Source: a virus
Strand: one strand, 5' to 3'
Length of the DNA stretch: 32,464 bases
Virus record (IMG/VR): IMGVR_UViG_3300013306_000043
Coordinates: 1-32,464 of that record
The translations under genes and the position numbers were made by a program. A model generated the notes under the pieces. That model saw only the letters and a program-made list of their open reading frames with translations. It was not told where the DNA came from and searched no databases. This document shows positions 13,813 through 20,480 of the stretch, piece by piece. The stretch's first letter is position 1; each line of letters begins with the position of its first letter.

Positions 13813-14588
13813 ACGAGATCGTGAAGGCTGAGGGCAACACCCTCGCCACGAAGATGCAGTACGCACAGGCCATGGCGGGGTCTTCCCTGCTCCCCCGCGA
13901 CTACCAGGGGAAGCCGGCGAACCTGCTGTTCGCTCTGGAGTACGCCGACGCGCTGGGCATCGCCCCCATCCACGCGATCACGTCTATCCACGTGATCAGC
14001 GGGAAGCCGTCCGCGTCCGCTGACCTGATCGCCGCATCCGTGCGCCGGGCCGGGCACAAGCTGCGGGTCACGGGTGACGACACCTACGCCGAAGCCGTCC
14101 TCATCCGTTCCGACGACCCCGAGTTCGAGTACGTCGCACGGTGGGACATGGCGAAAGCGCGGCAGGCGAACCTCAACACCGCCACATGGAAGGCGTACCC
14201 CGCCGCGATGCTCCGCTCCCGCGCCATCACCGAGGTGGCACGCATGGGCGCATCAGACGCCCTCTACGGCGTGATCTACACCCCGGAGGAGTTGGGCGCC
14301 GAGGTCGACAAGGACGGGGCGCCCGTACCCGCCCCCACGTTCGCCAAGCCCGCGTCGCGGGTTCAGCAGGCCATGAACGCCGACCCCGAACCCGAACCGG
14401 CCCCGATGGAGGACTTGGGGGAACGCGTCGAACGCGACTGGCTCGAGGAAGCAGGGGAACTCACCGACGTCGACGCGCTCCGGGCACTCTGGTCCGAAGC
14501 CCAAGCAGCCGGCGCCGAACCCGGCATCCTCGACAGCATCCAGCTCCTCGCCAAGCCAACCCCCGCCGATGCACCCGCCTTGCCATAA
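13809..14588 (+). CDS. recT: RecT-family single-strand annealing protein
   Basis: 259 residues. The core (about residues 15-165) shows the phage RecT pattern: MQYAQAMAGSSLLPRDYQGK, ANLLFALEYADALGI and HAITSIHVISGKPSASADL, then RRAGHKLRV and AAMLRSRAITEVARMGASDA. The C-terminal 90 residues are acidic and Pro/Ala-rich. It binds the 3' single strands made by the exonuclease and anneals them to complementary DNA. ATG 13809 overlaps the exonuclease stop in AGCAGCATGA. The 3' end overlaps the next small gene by 20 bp. Confidence 0.88.
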   Translation: MNEIVKAEGNTLATKMQYAQAMAGSSLLPRDYQGKPANLLFALEYADALGIAPIHAITSIHVISGKPSASADLIAASVRRAGHKLRVTGDDTYAEAVLIRSDDPEFEYVARWDMAKARQANLNTATWKAYPAAMLRSRAITEVARMGASDALYGVIYTPEELGAEVDKDGAPVPAPTFAKPASRVQQAMNADPEPEPAPMEDLGERVERDWLEEAGELTDVDALRALWSEAQAAGAEPGILDSIQLLAKPTPADAPALP

Positions 14589-14760
14589 GGACGCGCACAC
14601 CTACGACGGCGCCCGAAACCTCATCAAGAGAATGACGTGGAAGGCCCGAAAGGAAGGGCGCACCATCCGCCGACAAGTCATCTACAAATGCCCGCGGGGA
14701 AACCACTTCCACACCACAAGCCACCCTCACGAAATACCAAACCACAAGAAAGCAGCATGA
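14569..14760 (+). CDS. Small basic Cys/His protein, possible zinc finger
   Basis: 63 residues, very basic. Two Cys/His clusters, CHKDAH (5-10) and YKCPRGNHFH (39-48), resemble the paired C/H ligands of short zinc-finger proteins often found in actinophages (Y-x-C-P-x-x-x-x-H pattern). ATG 14569 lies within the end of recT (20-bp overlap, different frame). A nucleic-acid-binding role is suggested by charge and the neighbours recT and ssb. Ends Lys-Ala-Ala, with ATGA coupling to ssb. Confidence 0.6.
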   Translation: MHPPCHKDAHTYDGARNLIKRMTWKARKEGRTIRRQVIYKCPRGNHFHTTSHPHEIPNHKKAA

Positions 14761-15272
14761 GAATGTCGAACGAAACCTTTATCACTGTCATTGGCCGACT
14801 CGTCGGAGATCCGGAACTCAGGTACACGCAGGGCGGGGCCGGGGTAGCTAACTTCACAGTCGCATCCAACGCCCGCACGTTCGACAAGAACACCAACGAG
14901 TGGAAGAACAAGACGGCCACATTCTGGCGTTGCGCGGCATGGAACCAGGGCGAGAAGCAGCGCCTCGGTGAGAACGTCGCGGACGCCCTGAAGAAAGGCG
15001 ACTCGGTCATTGTCCGGGGCGAGGTCGAAACCCGCGAGTGGGAAGACAAGGAGGGCAACAAGCGCTCCGTGATCGAACTCCGTGTGGACACCATCGGCAA
15101 GGATCTCCGCTGGCACCAGCCCGCAGCGGGCGCTGGTTTCAGCAACACTGCACAGCCTGCCGGTTTCAGTCCCAGTACCGCCCAAACCGATCCGTGGGCC
15201 ACCTCCACGGCGTCAACCGGCAACAACTCGCCGGGCTGGGGTAACGGGCCCGACTCCGAGCCCCCGTTCTAG
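14757..15272 (+). CDS. ssb: Single-stranded DNA-binding protein
   Basis: 171 residues. An OB fold occupies residues 1-115 (TFITVIGRLVGDPELRYTQG...VANFTVASN...WKNKTATFWRCAAW...ENVADALKKGDSVIVRGEVE). A Gly/Ser/Thr/Asn-rich linker follows, with the acidic tip DSEPPF at the C-terminus that contacts partner proteins. ATG 14757 overlaps the previous stop; the in-frame ATG two codons on (14763) is an alternative. It protects single-stranded DNA in replication and RecE/RecT recombination. A dyad element and a hairpin follow it. Confidence 0.95.
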   Translation: MRMSNETFITVIGRLVGDPELRYTQGGAGVANFTVASNARTFDKNTNEWKNKTATFWRCAAWNQGEKQRLGENVADALKKGDSVIVRGEVETREWEDKEGNKRSVIELRVDTIGKDLRWHQPAAGAGFSNTAQPAGFSPSTAQTDPWATSTASTGNNSPGWGNGPDSEPPF

Positions 15273-15275
15273 GCC

Positions 15276-15328
15276 ACATTTTTGCCCGCTAACAGTTACA
15301 CCCCGTTTCACTAACCCACGAAAAGGTG
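15276..15328. promoter_or_regulatory. Intergenic dyad element A (operator copy 7), duplicated at 17665
   Basis: Directly after the ssb stop: ACATTTTTGCCCG, ACAGTTACACC, GTTTCAC, then after 6 bp ACGAAAAGGTG in reverse. The same order of blocks occurs at 17665-17720, also directly after a stop codon. The facing halves match the 15-bp operator-like motif. Confidence 0.5.
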
Positions 15329-15353
15329 CCCCGTCCACCACGGTCGGGGCACC
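15325..15353 (+). terminator. Hairpin downstream of ssb
   Basis: GGTGCCCCG (15325-15333) pairs with CGGGGCACC (15345-15353), loop 11 nt. No T-run follows, and the ribosome site of the next gene begins 3 nt later, so it may act as a partial terminator, RNA processing site or translational hairpin. Confidence 0.45.
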
Positions 15354-15369
15354 ACAGGAAGGAACCACA

Positions 15370-15681
15370 ATGAGCAACTACCTCCCCGGTCAGTCCAACG
15401 TCAAAGACCTCAACAAGAAGCTGAAGGAGTACCGCGAAGTCGAACAGCAGATCGAAGACGCGATCATCGAGAAACGCCGCGAACTGGCCCGCATCGAAGC
15501 CGCCAAACACAAACTCAAGATGAGGGCGACCTACGAACCCACCCAAGAATCGTGGGACTACTGGGAAGCGCACGCCCTCGAACTCGCTAAGCAGCCCCGC
15601 CCCATCCACGGCGGACCCGCAGGACTCCGCAAAGCCGCCGCTGAGGCCGCGGCACACGACGCAGCAAGGAAGGCAGCATGA
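15370..15681 (+). CDS. Coiled-coil protein of unknown function
   Basis: 103 residues with AGGAAGGAA before ATG 15370. Residues 10-55 are a strongly charged coiled coil (VKDLNKKLKEYREVEQQIED...EKRRELARIEAAKHKLK). The end is Ala-rich (AAAEAAAHDAARKAA). It is the first gene after the ssb intergenic element. No family recognised; it might be an adaptor for the replication proteins downstream. Confidence 0.6.
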   Translation: MSNYLPGQSNVKDLNKKLKEYREVEQQIEDAIIEKRRELARIEAAKHKLKMRATYEPTQESWDYWEAHALELAKQPRPIHGGPAGLRKAAAEAAAHDAARKAA

Positions 15682-16001
15682 AGAACCCCACCGTCTACAG
15701 AGAAACCTGCGGCACAGCAGCCGGCTACCGCGCACACACTCACCGCGGCGAAGAACGCTGCGAACCGTGCAAGAAGGCATGGACCAAGAACTGTGACAAA
15801 TACCGGCGCCCGACTACGCCTAACAGCCAGGTCCTCATCGAAGAAATCGAGTGGCTCCTCAAAGCGCACCAAGGAAGCCACTACATCCTCAAAGCTGTCG
15901 GCTACACCGGACGCGAAGGAACGCTCAGGTCGCGGCTCGAAAAGCACAACCGGGCCGACCTCGCACGCAGACTGCTCCGCATGGAAGACCAGGCAGCATG
16001 A
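15678..16001 (+). CDS. Small zinc-binding-like, basic protein
   Basis: 107 residues. The N-terminus carries CGTAAGYRAHTHRGEERCEP followed by CKKAW, a Cys-x(n)-His-x(n)-CxxC arrangement (Cys11, His20/22, Cys28, Cys31) widespread in actinobacteria and their phages. The second half is helical (VLIEEIEWLLKAHQGSHYIL) and could be a helix-turn-helix: LKAVGYTGREGTLRSRLEKH. DNA binding is therefore plausible. ATGA coupling on both sides, ending Gln-Ala-Ala. Confidence 0.6.
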   Translation: MKNPTVYRETCGTAAGYRAHTHRGEERCEPCKKAWTKNCDKYRRPTTPNSQVLIEEIEWLLKAHQGSHYILKAVGYTGREGTLRSRLEKHNRADLARRLLRMEDQAA

Positions 16002-16393
16002 CCAAGGACACGCGCCCGTACTTCACGTTGACGAACGAGTACCCGAGGCACCGGAAGATCCGCACACTCAGCGACAAAGCGTTCCGGCTCCACGTCGAAC
16101 TCATCGCCGACTGCAACGACGCCCAAAGCGACGGCAAATTCAGCAAACACGAACTCAACATGCGCGGCACCAGGGCAGGAAAGGAACTCATCGAAGCAGG
16201 GCTAGTCGAAGAACACGAAGGCGGATACCAGCTCCACGACTACCTCATACACCAGCACTCAAAGCAACAAATCGCGGAGTACAAAGCCAACAAAGCAGGG
16301 GCCGGCGGGGTTGGGGCGCACACCAGGCACCACATCAAAAAGGGAGTCTTCGAGATCGGGTGCAAGCACTGTCAAGAGGCCCGGGCAGGCTAG
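15998..16393 (+). CDS. Replication initiator-like winged-helix protein
   Basis: 131 residues from ATG 15998 (overlaps the previous stop). The N-terminal 85 residues follow the pattern of phage replisome organiser / helix-turn-helix replication proteins: YFTLTNEYPRHRKIRTLSDK, AFRLHVELIADCNDAQSDG, then GKELIEAGLVEEHEGGYQLH and DYLIHQHS. The last 30 residues have HTRHH and CKHC, a possible zinc site. Proteins of this type recruit helicase or load replication factors at the phage origin. Directly after its stop lie TAGCA-type iterons and an A/T-rich stretch, so it probably binds there. It is shorter than typical organisers, with a truncated or absent DnaD-like C-terminal part. Confidence 0.65.
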   Translation: MTKDTRPYFTLTNEYPRHRKIRTLSDKAFRLHVELIADCNDAQSDGKFSKHELNMRGTRAGKELIEAGLVEEHEGGYQLHDYLIHQHSKQQIAEYKANKAGAGGVGAHTRHHIKKGVFEIGCKHCQEARAG

Positions 16394-16450
16394 CAAACGC
16401 TTAGCACGTGCTAACGGTCTGCTTTAGCAAACGGCTAGCAAAACTTAGCA
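16391..16450. repeat. Iteron-like TAGCA repeats, candidate replication origin
   Basis: Five forward TAGCA (16391, 16402, 16425, 16436, 16446) and one reverse TGCTA (16409) occur in 60 bp. Extended forms are TAGCAAACG and TTAGCAC. The segment TTAGCACGTGCTAA (16401-16414) is a perfect palindrome. The first copy overlaps the stop codon of the replication protein gene. Confidence 0.55.
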
Positions 16451-16563
16451 CCATAAACATAACCATAAACAACTACTCTCACCTCACGCTGTTGGCAGCT
16501 TCTAAAGAAGTTGGGGTACTTTCCGCCGCCGACGTCACCTACTTAACGCGAAGGTCTCACACC
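16451..16563. other. A/T-rich stretch next to the iterons (candidate unwinding element)
   Basis: CATAAAC, CATAACC and CATAAAC follow one another at 16452-16470, directly right of the iterons, in the most A/T-rich sequence of the early region. The rest of the gap to ATG 16564 holds no convincing gene. An A/T-rich tract next to iterons is the expected place for initial strand opening. Confidence 0.4.
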
Positions 16564-16923
16564 ATGACAGAAAAATTCGATGAAGAAGACGCCAAAAACC
16601 TCTACTGGATCATCCAACGACGACGCCCCGGCTGGCACTGGAAAGGCATCATGCACTCACTACAGCAAGCAGCATCACGGGGCGCTTCACTGACCCAGGT
16701 GATGGCGGCGGCGGAGAAGACCTGGAACAACAAAAAAGCCACAACCCCCGCAGCGATCCTCTGGGATGAGCACTGGGAAGCTGCCAAGACACAAGCAGCC
16801 GGGAACATCATGGCCCCCCGCCTCTGCGTCGAATGCACACCAGCCCGCAAACACCCCGTCACCGAAATGACCAAACAGGGTCACGGCTGGGTCTGCAACA
16901 ACCACACGGAGGACGGCAAATGA
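16564..16923 (+). CDS. Unknown protein with C-terminal Cys/His motif, next to the origin
   Basis: 119 residues from ATG 16564 (GAAGG upstream). The frame is open further left, but that part covers the iterons and A/T-rich sequence and is rejected. The N-terminal 75 residues are helical and basic (EEDAKNLYWIIQRRRPGWHW, then LQQAASRGASLTQVMAAAEK). The C-terminus has CVEC and a later GWVCNNH, which together could bind zinc. Its position after the initiator gene and candidate origin suggests a helicase-loader or primase-accessory role, but no family was recognised. Confidence 0.6.
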   Translation: MTEKFDEEDAKNLYWIIQRRRPGWHWKGIMHSLQQAASRGASLTQVMAAAEKTWNNKKATTPAAILWDEHWEAAKTQAAGNIMAPRLCVECTPARKHPVTEMTKQGHGWVCNNHTEDGK

Positions 16924-17255
16924 GGCTCGAGAGGCGACCGCTGTCCGTTGAAGAGTTTGAACTGCTCGTGACTCAGGTGATCATTCCGAACCACTGGAAA
17001 GGCTCTGAGCCACTCACGGAACGGCAGGTCAGGCGGGTAGGCAATAACGCTCACTGGGAACACGTGCTCGAGGAAGTCTCGCAGGTCACTCGGGACAACT
17101 ACTTGGGACACATCAGAACATGGTGGGCAATCCGCGACGCGAACAACGCCGAACGCTTGACCAGATGCCCTGAAGACAACCGCTACTGCATGCCAGGTCT
17201 CGACGGAAGCCCGTGCGACGCACACCAAGAGATCGCAGATGAGGTAGCAGCATGA
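16920..17255 (+). CDS. Unknown protein with C-terminal Cys cluster
   Basis: 111 residues, ATGA overlap with the previous gene and GGAGG upstream. A helical N-terminal part (LSVEEFELLVTQVIIPNHW...LTERQVRRVG) and a Trp/His-rich middle are followed by CPEDNRYCMPGLDGSPCDAH (residues 85-104), a possible metal-binding loop. It ends Glu-Val-Ala-Ala, from the GAGGTAGCAGC ribosome site of the resolvase gene. Function unknown. Confidence 0.6.
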   Translation: MRLERRPLSVEEFELLVTQVIIPNHWKGSEPLTERQVRRVGNNAHWEHVLEEVSQVTRDNYLGHIRTWWAIRDANNAERLTRCPEDNRYCMPGLDGSPCDAHQEIADEVAA

Positions 17256-17665
17256 CCACTATTGAGAATGGTTCGCAAGAAGCAAGCGCGACCCGTTCGC
17301 GGGCGCGGAGTAGGCGTTCGGCGAAGGCCGCGGGGAGTGGGCATGAGCGGTCTGTCGCGGATTACCTGAAGCTGCACGTGTCCCGGTTCATCGACAAGAT
17401 GCCGAAGTATGGGGCGCGTGATCGTGGGGACATCCTGAATGTGGAGACGTTCAACAGCTTGCCCGTGGCGATTGAGTGCAAAGAATATGGGGGCCGGCTG
17501 ATGGTCGGTCCTTGGCTGGCTGAGGCTGAGACGGAGCGTGGTCACCTGGGGGCCGTGGCGGGGGTTGTGATCGCCAAACGCCGCGGGACGACAGACCCGG
17601 GCGACCAGATTGTTCTCATGACCACACGCGACCTCGTAGCCCTCCTGACGGGTTCCAGGCCCTAA
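17252..17665 (+). CDS. Holliday-junction resolvase-like nuclease (PD-(D/E)XK)
   Basis: 137 residues. After a basic, Ser/Arg-rich N-terminus the sequence SGHERSVADYLKLHV (Glu32), GARDRGDI (Asp60), VAIECKEYGG (Glu75, Lys77) and VVIAKRRG follows the order of an Hjc-like endonuclease active site: E...D...ExK. Small actinophage resolvases of this kind have about the same length. It would cut branched recombination and replication intermediates before packaging. It completes the RecE/RecT/SSB set and is coupled to the previous gene. Dyad element B follows its stop directly. Confidence 0.78.
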   Translation: MTTIENGSQEASATRSRARSRRSAKAAGSGHERSVADYLKLHVSRFIDKMPKYGARDRGDILNVETFNSLPVAIECKEYGGRLMVGPWLAEAETERGHLGAVAGVVIAKRRGTTDPGDQIVLMTTRDLVALLTGSRP

Positions 17666-17720
17666 CATTTGCCCGAAAACAGTTACACCTAGTTTCGTTC
17701 AAACCACGAAACGAGGTGTA
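17665..17720. promoter_or_regulatory. Intergenic dyad element B (operator copies 8 and 9)
   Basis: TACACCTAGTTTCGT (17684-17698) and ACGAAACGAGGTGTA (17706-17720) are inverted repeats with one mismatch around a 7-bp spacer. The left half lies in a 21-bp stretch identical to 7586-7606. The preceding blocks ACATTT-GCCCG and ACAGTTACACC are shared with the element at 15276. It may be an operator or an RNA hairpin; no T-run follows. Confidence 0.6.
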
Positions 17721-17724
17721 GAAT
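17698..17724 (+). promoter_or_regulatory. Possible promoter overlapping dyad element B
   Basis: TAGAAT (17719-17724) is a good -10 box preceded by TG, with a weak -35 (TTCAAA or GTTCAA) 15-16 bp upstream, within the dyad. If used, it would drive the gene at 17774 and be blocked by a protein bound to the dyad. Confidence 0.3.
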
Positions 17725-17773
17725 TGAACCATAGGTCCGAAGCAGCGGGCCCGGAAAAGTGGAGATGAGCGCC

Positions 17774-18190
17774 ATGACTGAAGCAATAACATTCCCCGAA
17801 TGGGCAACGCCAGGAAGTGGCGTCCTTGTCGTCAAGACCAAATACAACGTCAAGAGCATCCAGGCTGGCAAGGTGTCCCGCCTAACCAAGACCCGGATCA
17901 TTGTCACGGTAGACACAGGATCGCGGCAGTATGATCTTCAGTTCGTCCCGAGCAAGTACGCCGAGGGCCAATGGTCGGAATATGGGCGCGGTAGTTCGTG
18001 GGACATCCCGGCCAAGTTGGAGCCAATCGACTCCGCGGAAGCCGAAGCACTGATTTCGGAGAAGCGAGTCGAGCACCTACAGGTCAAGGCTTCAATGGCG
18101 TGTGAAGAGTTCAGGTCCAAGCGAACCGTCCCCGAAGCTGAGGCTGCGATTGCCGCCCTGAACGCCTACATCGAAGCGGCGATGTCATGA
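17774..18190 (+). CDS. Unknown protein, beta-rich N-terminus and helical C-terminus
   Basis: 138 residues from ATG 17774, with GGAGAT (17761-17766) at a suitable distance; ATG 17765 and GTG 17759 are too close to that site. Residues 5-85 look like a small beta barrel (SGVLVVKTKYNVKSIQAGKV...RIIVTVDTGSRQYDLQFVP). Residues 90-138 are helical. First gene after dyad element B, so possibly under separate control. No family recognised. Confidence 0.6.
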   Translation: MTEAITFPEWATPGSGVLVVKTKYNVKSIQAGKVSRLTKTRIIVTVDTGSRQYDLQFVPSKYAEGQWSEYGRGSSWDIPAKLEPIDSAEAEALISEKRVEHLQVKASMACEEFRSKRTVPEAEAAIAALNAYIEAAMS

Positions 18191-18324
18191 CCATCATTGA
18201 TGAACTGATCACCCTCGTGGACAACCTGAATGAGGACGGCCACGACTACCGCGACGTGCGGGCGATCAAACGGATCACGCACAACCTCGCCAAGATCAAC
18301 GAAAACCTGAAAGCCCACAAATGA
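18187..18324 (+). CDS. Very small protein (45 residues)
   Basis: ATG 18187 overlaps the previous stop (ATGA). Product MTIIDELITLVDNLNEDGHD... is helical and ends in a basic segment (KRITHNLAKINENLKAHK). The stop overlaps the next ATG. No family recognised. Confidence 0.5.
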   Translation: MTIIDELITLVDNLNEDGHDYRDVRAIKRITHNLAKINENLKAHK

Positions 18325-18521
18325 GCTTCGAGGCGAAGTATTCCGGGTGGTGTGCTGAATGCGACGATCGCATCCACATCGGCGACGACATCACCTACAC
18401 GGACAACACTGGCACGCTCGTGCACATGGACTGCGAGGGCTCGGCCCAGCCTGAACGCAAAGCCGAAGTATGCGGCACGTGCTGGCTGACAAAGCCTTGC
18501 GACTGCGAGCCCTCAGCGTGA
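18321..18521 (+). CDS. Small zinc-ribbon protein
   Basis: 66 residues. CAEC (11-14), His35 and Cys38 in LVHMDC match a treble-clef-like zinc finger of the type C-x2-C...G-D-x-I-x-Y...H-x2-C common in actinophage small proteins. A second cluster, CGTCWLTKPCDC (51-62), may bind another zinc. ATGA-coupled to the preceding gene. Likely binds nucleic acid or a protein partner; target unknown. Confidence 0.6.
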   Translation: MSFEAKYSGWCAECDDRIHIGDDITYTDNTGTLVHMDCEGSAQPERKAEVCGTCWLTKPCDCEPSA

Positions 18522-18745
18522 CGGCGCCCACGTTGGACGGCCCGGAGCTTGTCGCCCGGATACTGGCCCGGAAGTTGGAGTCGGACCTTATCCGGCAGGA
18601 AGCGAACCACGCCCGCCTCGCGTCCGAGGCCGCAGCGTTGGGCACACGACCCGAAGCCAGGTCAGCGTGGGAGTTAGTCCACGAAGCAGCCGGCATCAAA
18701 GCACGCACCCAATCACGACTCACACAACACAGGTGGACAGCATGA
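18518..18745 (+). CDS. Small helical protein (75 residues)
   Basis: Start chosen at GTG 18518, which overlaps the previous stop, rather than the upstream ATG 18470 that lies wholly inside the zinc-ribbon gene. Mostly helical and basic (ELVARILARKLESDLIRQEA...). Ends Trp-Thr-Ala with ATGA coupling. Unrecognised. Confidence 0.55.
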   Translation: MTAPTLDGPELVARILARKLESDLIRQEANHARLASEAAALGTRPEARSAWELVHEAAGIKARTQSRLTQHRWTA

Positions 18746-18903
18746 GCAAGTGGAGAGTTTGGAAGTCAAGGCCCGTCGACTTGTGGTGGGCAATGGAGAG
18801 GGCATGCGAAGACGCCGACAGCGTGTATTGCGTTTGCCGCAGCTTCAACACGTGGCACGACGCTATGAGCTACGTCAAGGGGTACTTGGCGGTGACAGCA
18901 TGA
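18742..18903 (+). CDS. Small protein (53 residues), Trp- and Cys-containing
   Basis: ATG 18742 in GGACAGCATGA. Product MSKWRVWKSRPVDLWWAMER... has CVC near residue 30. The pattern W-R-V-x(8)-W at the start followed by a short helix recurs in small actinophage proteins of unknown function. Coupled by ATGA to both neighbours. Confidence 0.55.
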   Translation: MSKWRVWKSRPVDLWWAMERACEDADSVYCVCRSFNTWHDAMSYVKGYLAVTA

Positions 18904-19061
18904 CCGAGGACACCCTTGAGGCTCAGGCCCGCGACCAGGAACCCGCGACGGACCCGTGGGAGCGTCGTTGCCGTCAAGCCGCGTACCTCCTCCGCAACGG
19001 TTTAGGCAACGGAACCCTCGAACTCACCCGAATCCTCGACATCCTCGAAAAGGCGGCATGA
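18900..19061 (+). CDS. Small protein (53 residues)
   Basis: ATG 18900 in GACAGCATGA. Acidic N-terminus and helical C-terminus (RQAAYLLRNGLGNGTLELTR), ending Lys-Ala-Ala. ATGA coupling to the next gene. Unrecognised. Confidence 0.5.
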   Translation: MTEDTLEAQARDQEPATDPWERRCRQAAYLLRNGLGNGTLELTRILDILEKAA

Positions 19062-19528
19062 ACGTGAAGCACGACAACACGACCGGGCTACCCGAGGTAC
19101 CCGAAGGCCACTGGTGGGAAGTGCGGAAGTTCTCGCGGATCGATTACTTCCCATATGGCTACGGCTCCGTTGAGGTGGACGACGGCTACAAGGTTTGCCT
19201 CATGAAGAAGGTGACGGTCCCGGCGCGCGTGACGCGTGGACATCGCTGGTGGGAGCTGTCAAAGTACACTCCCGAGCATGTCAAGGATGAGGTCCTGTTT
19301 CAGAAGCAGATCACCGACCCGAAGCGTTACCGGGATTGGTCTAGCAGCTCGCTCTCCGCACCGTACAGCAAGGTTGGCAAAGTCTTCATCGAACCGGCAG
19401 ACGTCCTCAAGACGGCGAAGGACATTGTCGACATGGTCTTTGAGGCAGCGGATCATGCATCGCGCAAGGAAATCTCGGACGGGCTCGTTGGGGTTTACCC
19501 GCCCAAGGCTCTGGAGGCCAGCGAATGA
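19058..19528 (+). CDS. Unknown protein (156 residues)
   Basis: Starts at ATG 19058 (ATGA overlap). Aromatic-rich N-terminus with VPEGHWWEVRKFSRIDYFPY and a related VTRGHRWWELSKY at residues 58-70, suggesting an internal duplication of a G-H-x-W-W-E motif. The C-terminus is helical. No catalytic motif is seen. Early operon gene; function unknown. Confidence 0.6.
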   Translation: MNVKHDNTTGLPEVPEGHWWEVRKFSRIDYFPYGYGSVEVDDGYKVCLMKKVTVPARVTRGHRWWELSKYTPEHVKDEVLFQKQITDPKRYRDWSSSSLSAPYSKVGKVFIEPADVLKTAKDIVDMVFEAADHASRKEISDGLVGVYPPKALEASE

Positions 19529-20313
19529 CCTGCACGTGCGAGTCCACCCCGGACGGCATATACCTGTGCAACACGTGTTGTGAGGGTTTGGAGTGGTTGC
19601 TGGGGGAGCTGGATAGTGTGGTGGGGGATCTGGTGCGGGCTGTTCCGCGCGCGAGTCTGACGGCCAGCTACGGTGAGCGGGTCAGCAGTTCGGGTAGTTT
19701 GCACGCGCCGTTGCCGGTGAACGAGGCCGCACTCGACGCGCACATCGCGTTGGACAAGTACCTCATGGTCACCGCGCTCGAACTCGCGAAGGTCACGGGT
19801 GCCAGGCTCACAGGCCGGGACTCCTCCGCACTCTCCAGTTACGTCCTGTCGCACATCGGCACGCTTAGGACCCAGTCGTGGGCGTGCGACGTTGAACCCA
19901 CACTCCGGGCGTTGGTGCGCGACTGTGAGAAGGCCACACGCACCGCGACGCAGGCCGAGTTCGCCGGCACCTGCCCCACGGACAACACGGAACTGTTCAC
20001 CCACGCAGGCGGGAACACAGCGACCTGCCGGACCTGCTCCGTCGTGTACGAGGATGTGCAGGGTTGGCGGTCCACCGCGAAAGCCTACGCCCGCGCTACC
20101 GACGACGACATTGTTGGCTACCCCAAAGCCCTCTCCGAACGCCTCGCCAAAGTCCACGGCGAAACGGTCGGTGCCGACTACATCCGGGTACTCGCAGCAC
20201 GCGGCCTACTCGTCAGGGTCAACCCCGAACGCTCAGAGGACGGGAAAGTGTTGCGGCCCATGTACCGGCTCGGCGATGTCAAAGCACTGATTACGAAAGA
20301 GGAAGCGGCATGA
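19525..20313 (+). CDS. Zinc-binding protein with winged-helix-like C-terminus
   Basis: 262 residues. N-terminal Cys3, Cys5, Cys15, Cys18, Cys19 (CTC...LCNTCCEGLEWLLGELD) look like a metal site followed by a helical domain. A central zinc ribbon is GTCPTDNTELFTHAGGNTAT followed by CRTC. The C-terminal 80 residues (DIVGYPKALSERLAKVHGET and following, YIRVLAARGLLVRVNPE) resemble a helix-turn-helix or winged helix. Actinophage proteins with this layout are common and unassigned; they may be DNA-binding regulators acting late in the early operon. ATGA-coupled on both sides and ends Glu-Ala-Ala. Confidence 0.6.
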   Translation: MTCTCESTPDGIYLCNTCCEGLEWLLGELDSVVGDLVRAVPRASLTASYGERVSSSGSLHAPLPVNEAALDAHIALDKYLMVTALELAKVTGARLTGRDSSALSSYVLSHIGTLRTQSWACDVEPTLRALVRDCEKATRTATQAEFAGTCPTDNTELFTHAGGNTATCRTCSVVYEDVQGWRSTAKAYARATDDDIVGYPKALSERLAKVHGETVGADYIRVLAARGLLVRVNPERSEDGKVLRPMYRLGDVKALITKEEAA

Positions 20314-20480
20314 GCGATTCCACCGGCCCCGTACTTGTCCTTGAAAGCTCGTTCGCGGGTGGTTTCATGGCGGGGCGAATGAACGCCGAGTACACGCACT
20401 ACGACATCATCGCCACCGGCACCGAAGAGGCCATGATGAGGGTCGCTAAGGCAGCCAACTACGGTGACGACGCAGCATGA
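20310..20480 (+). CDS. Small protein (56 residues)
   Basis: ATG 20310 in GGAAGCGGCATGA. Product MSDSTGPVLVLESSFAGGFM... is compact and alternates strands and a C-terminal helix ending Asp-Ala-Ala. ATGA overlap with the next gene. Unrecognised. Confidence 0.5.
   Translation: MSDSTGPVLVLESSFAGGFMAGRMNAEYTHYDIIATGTEEAMMRVAKAANYGDDAA

Noticed and set aside
16391-16450. Short regular repeats considered as a CRISPR array
   Set aside because: Units are only 5-9 bp, spacing is about 10 bp and no cas genes are present; iterons fit better.
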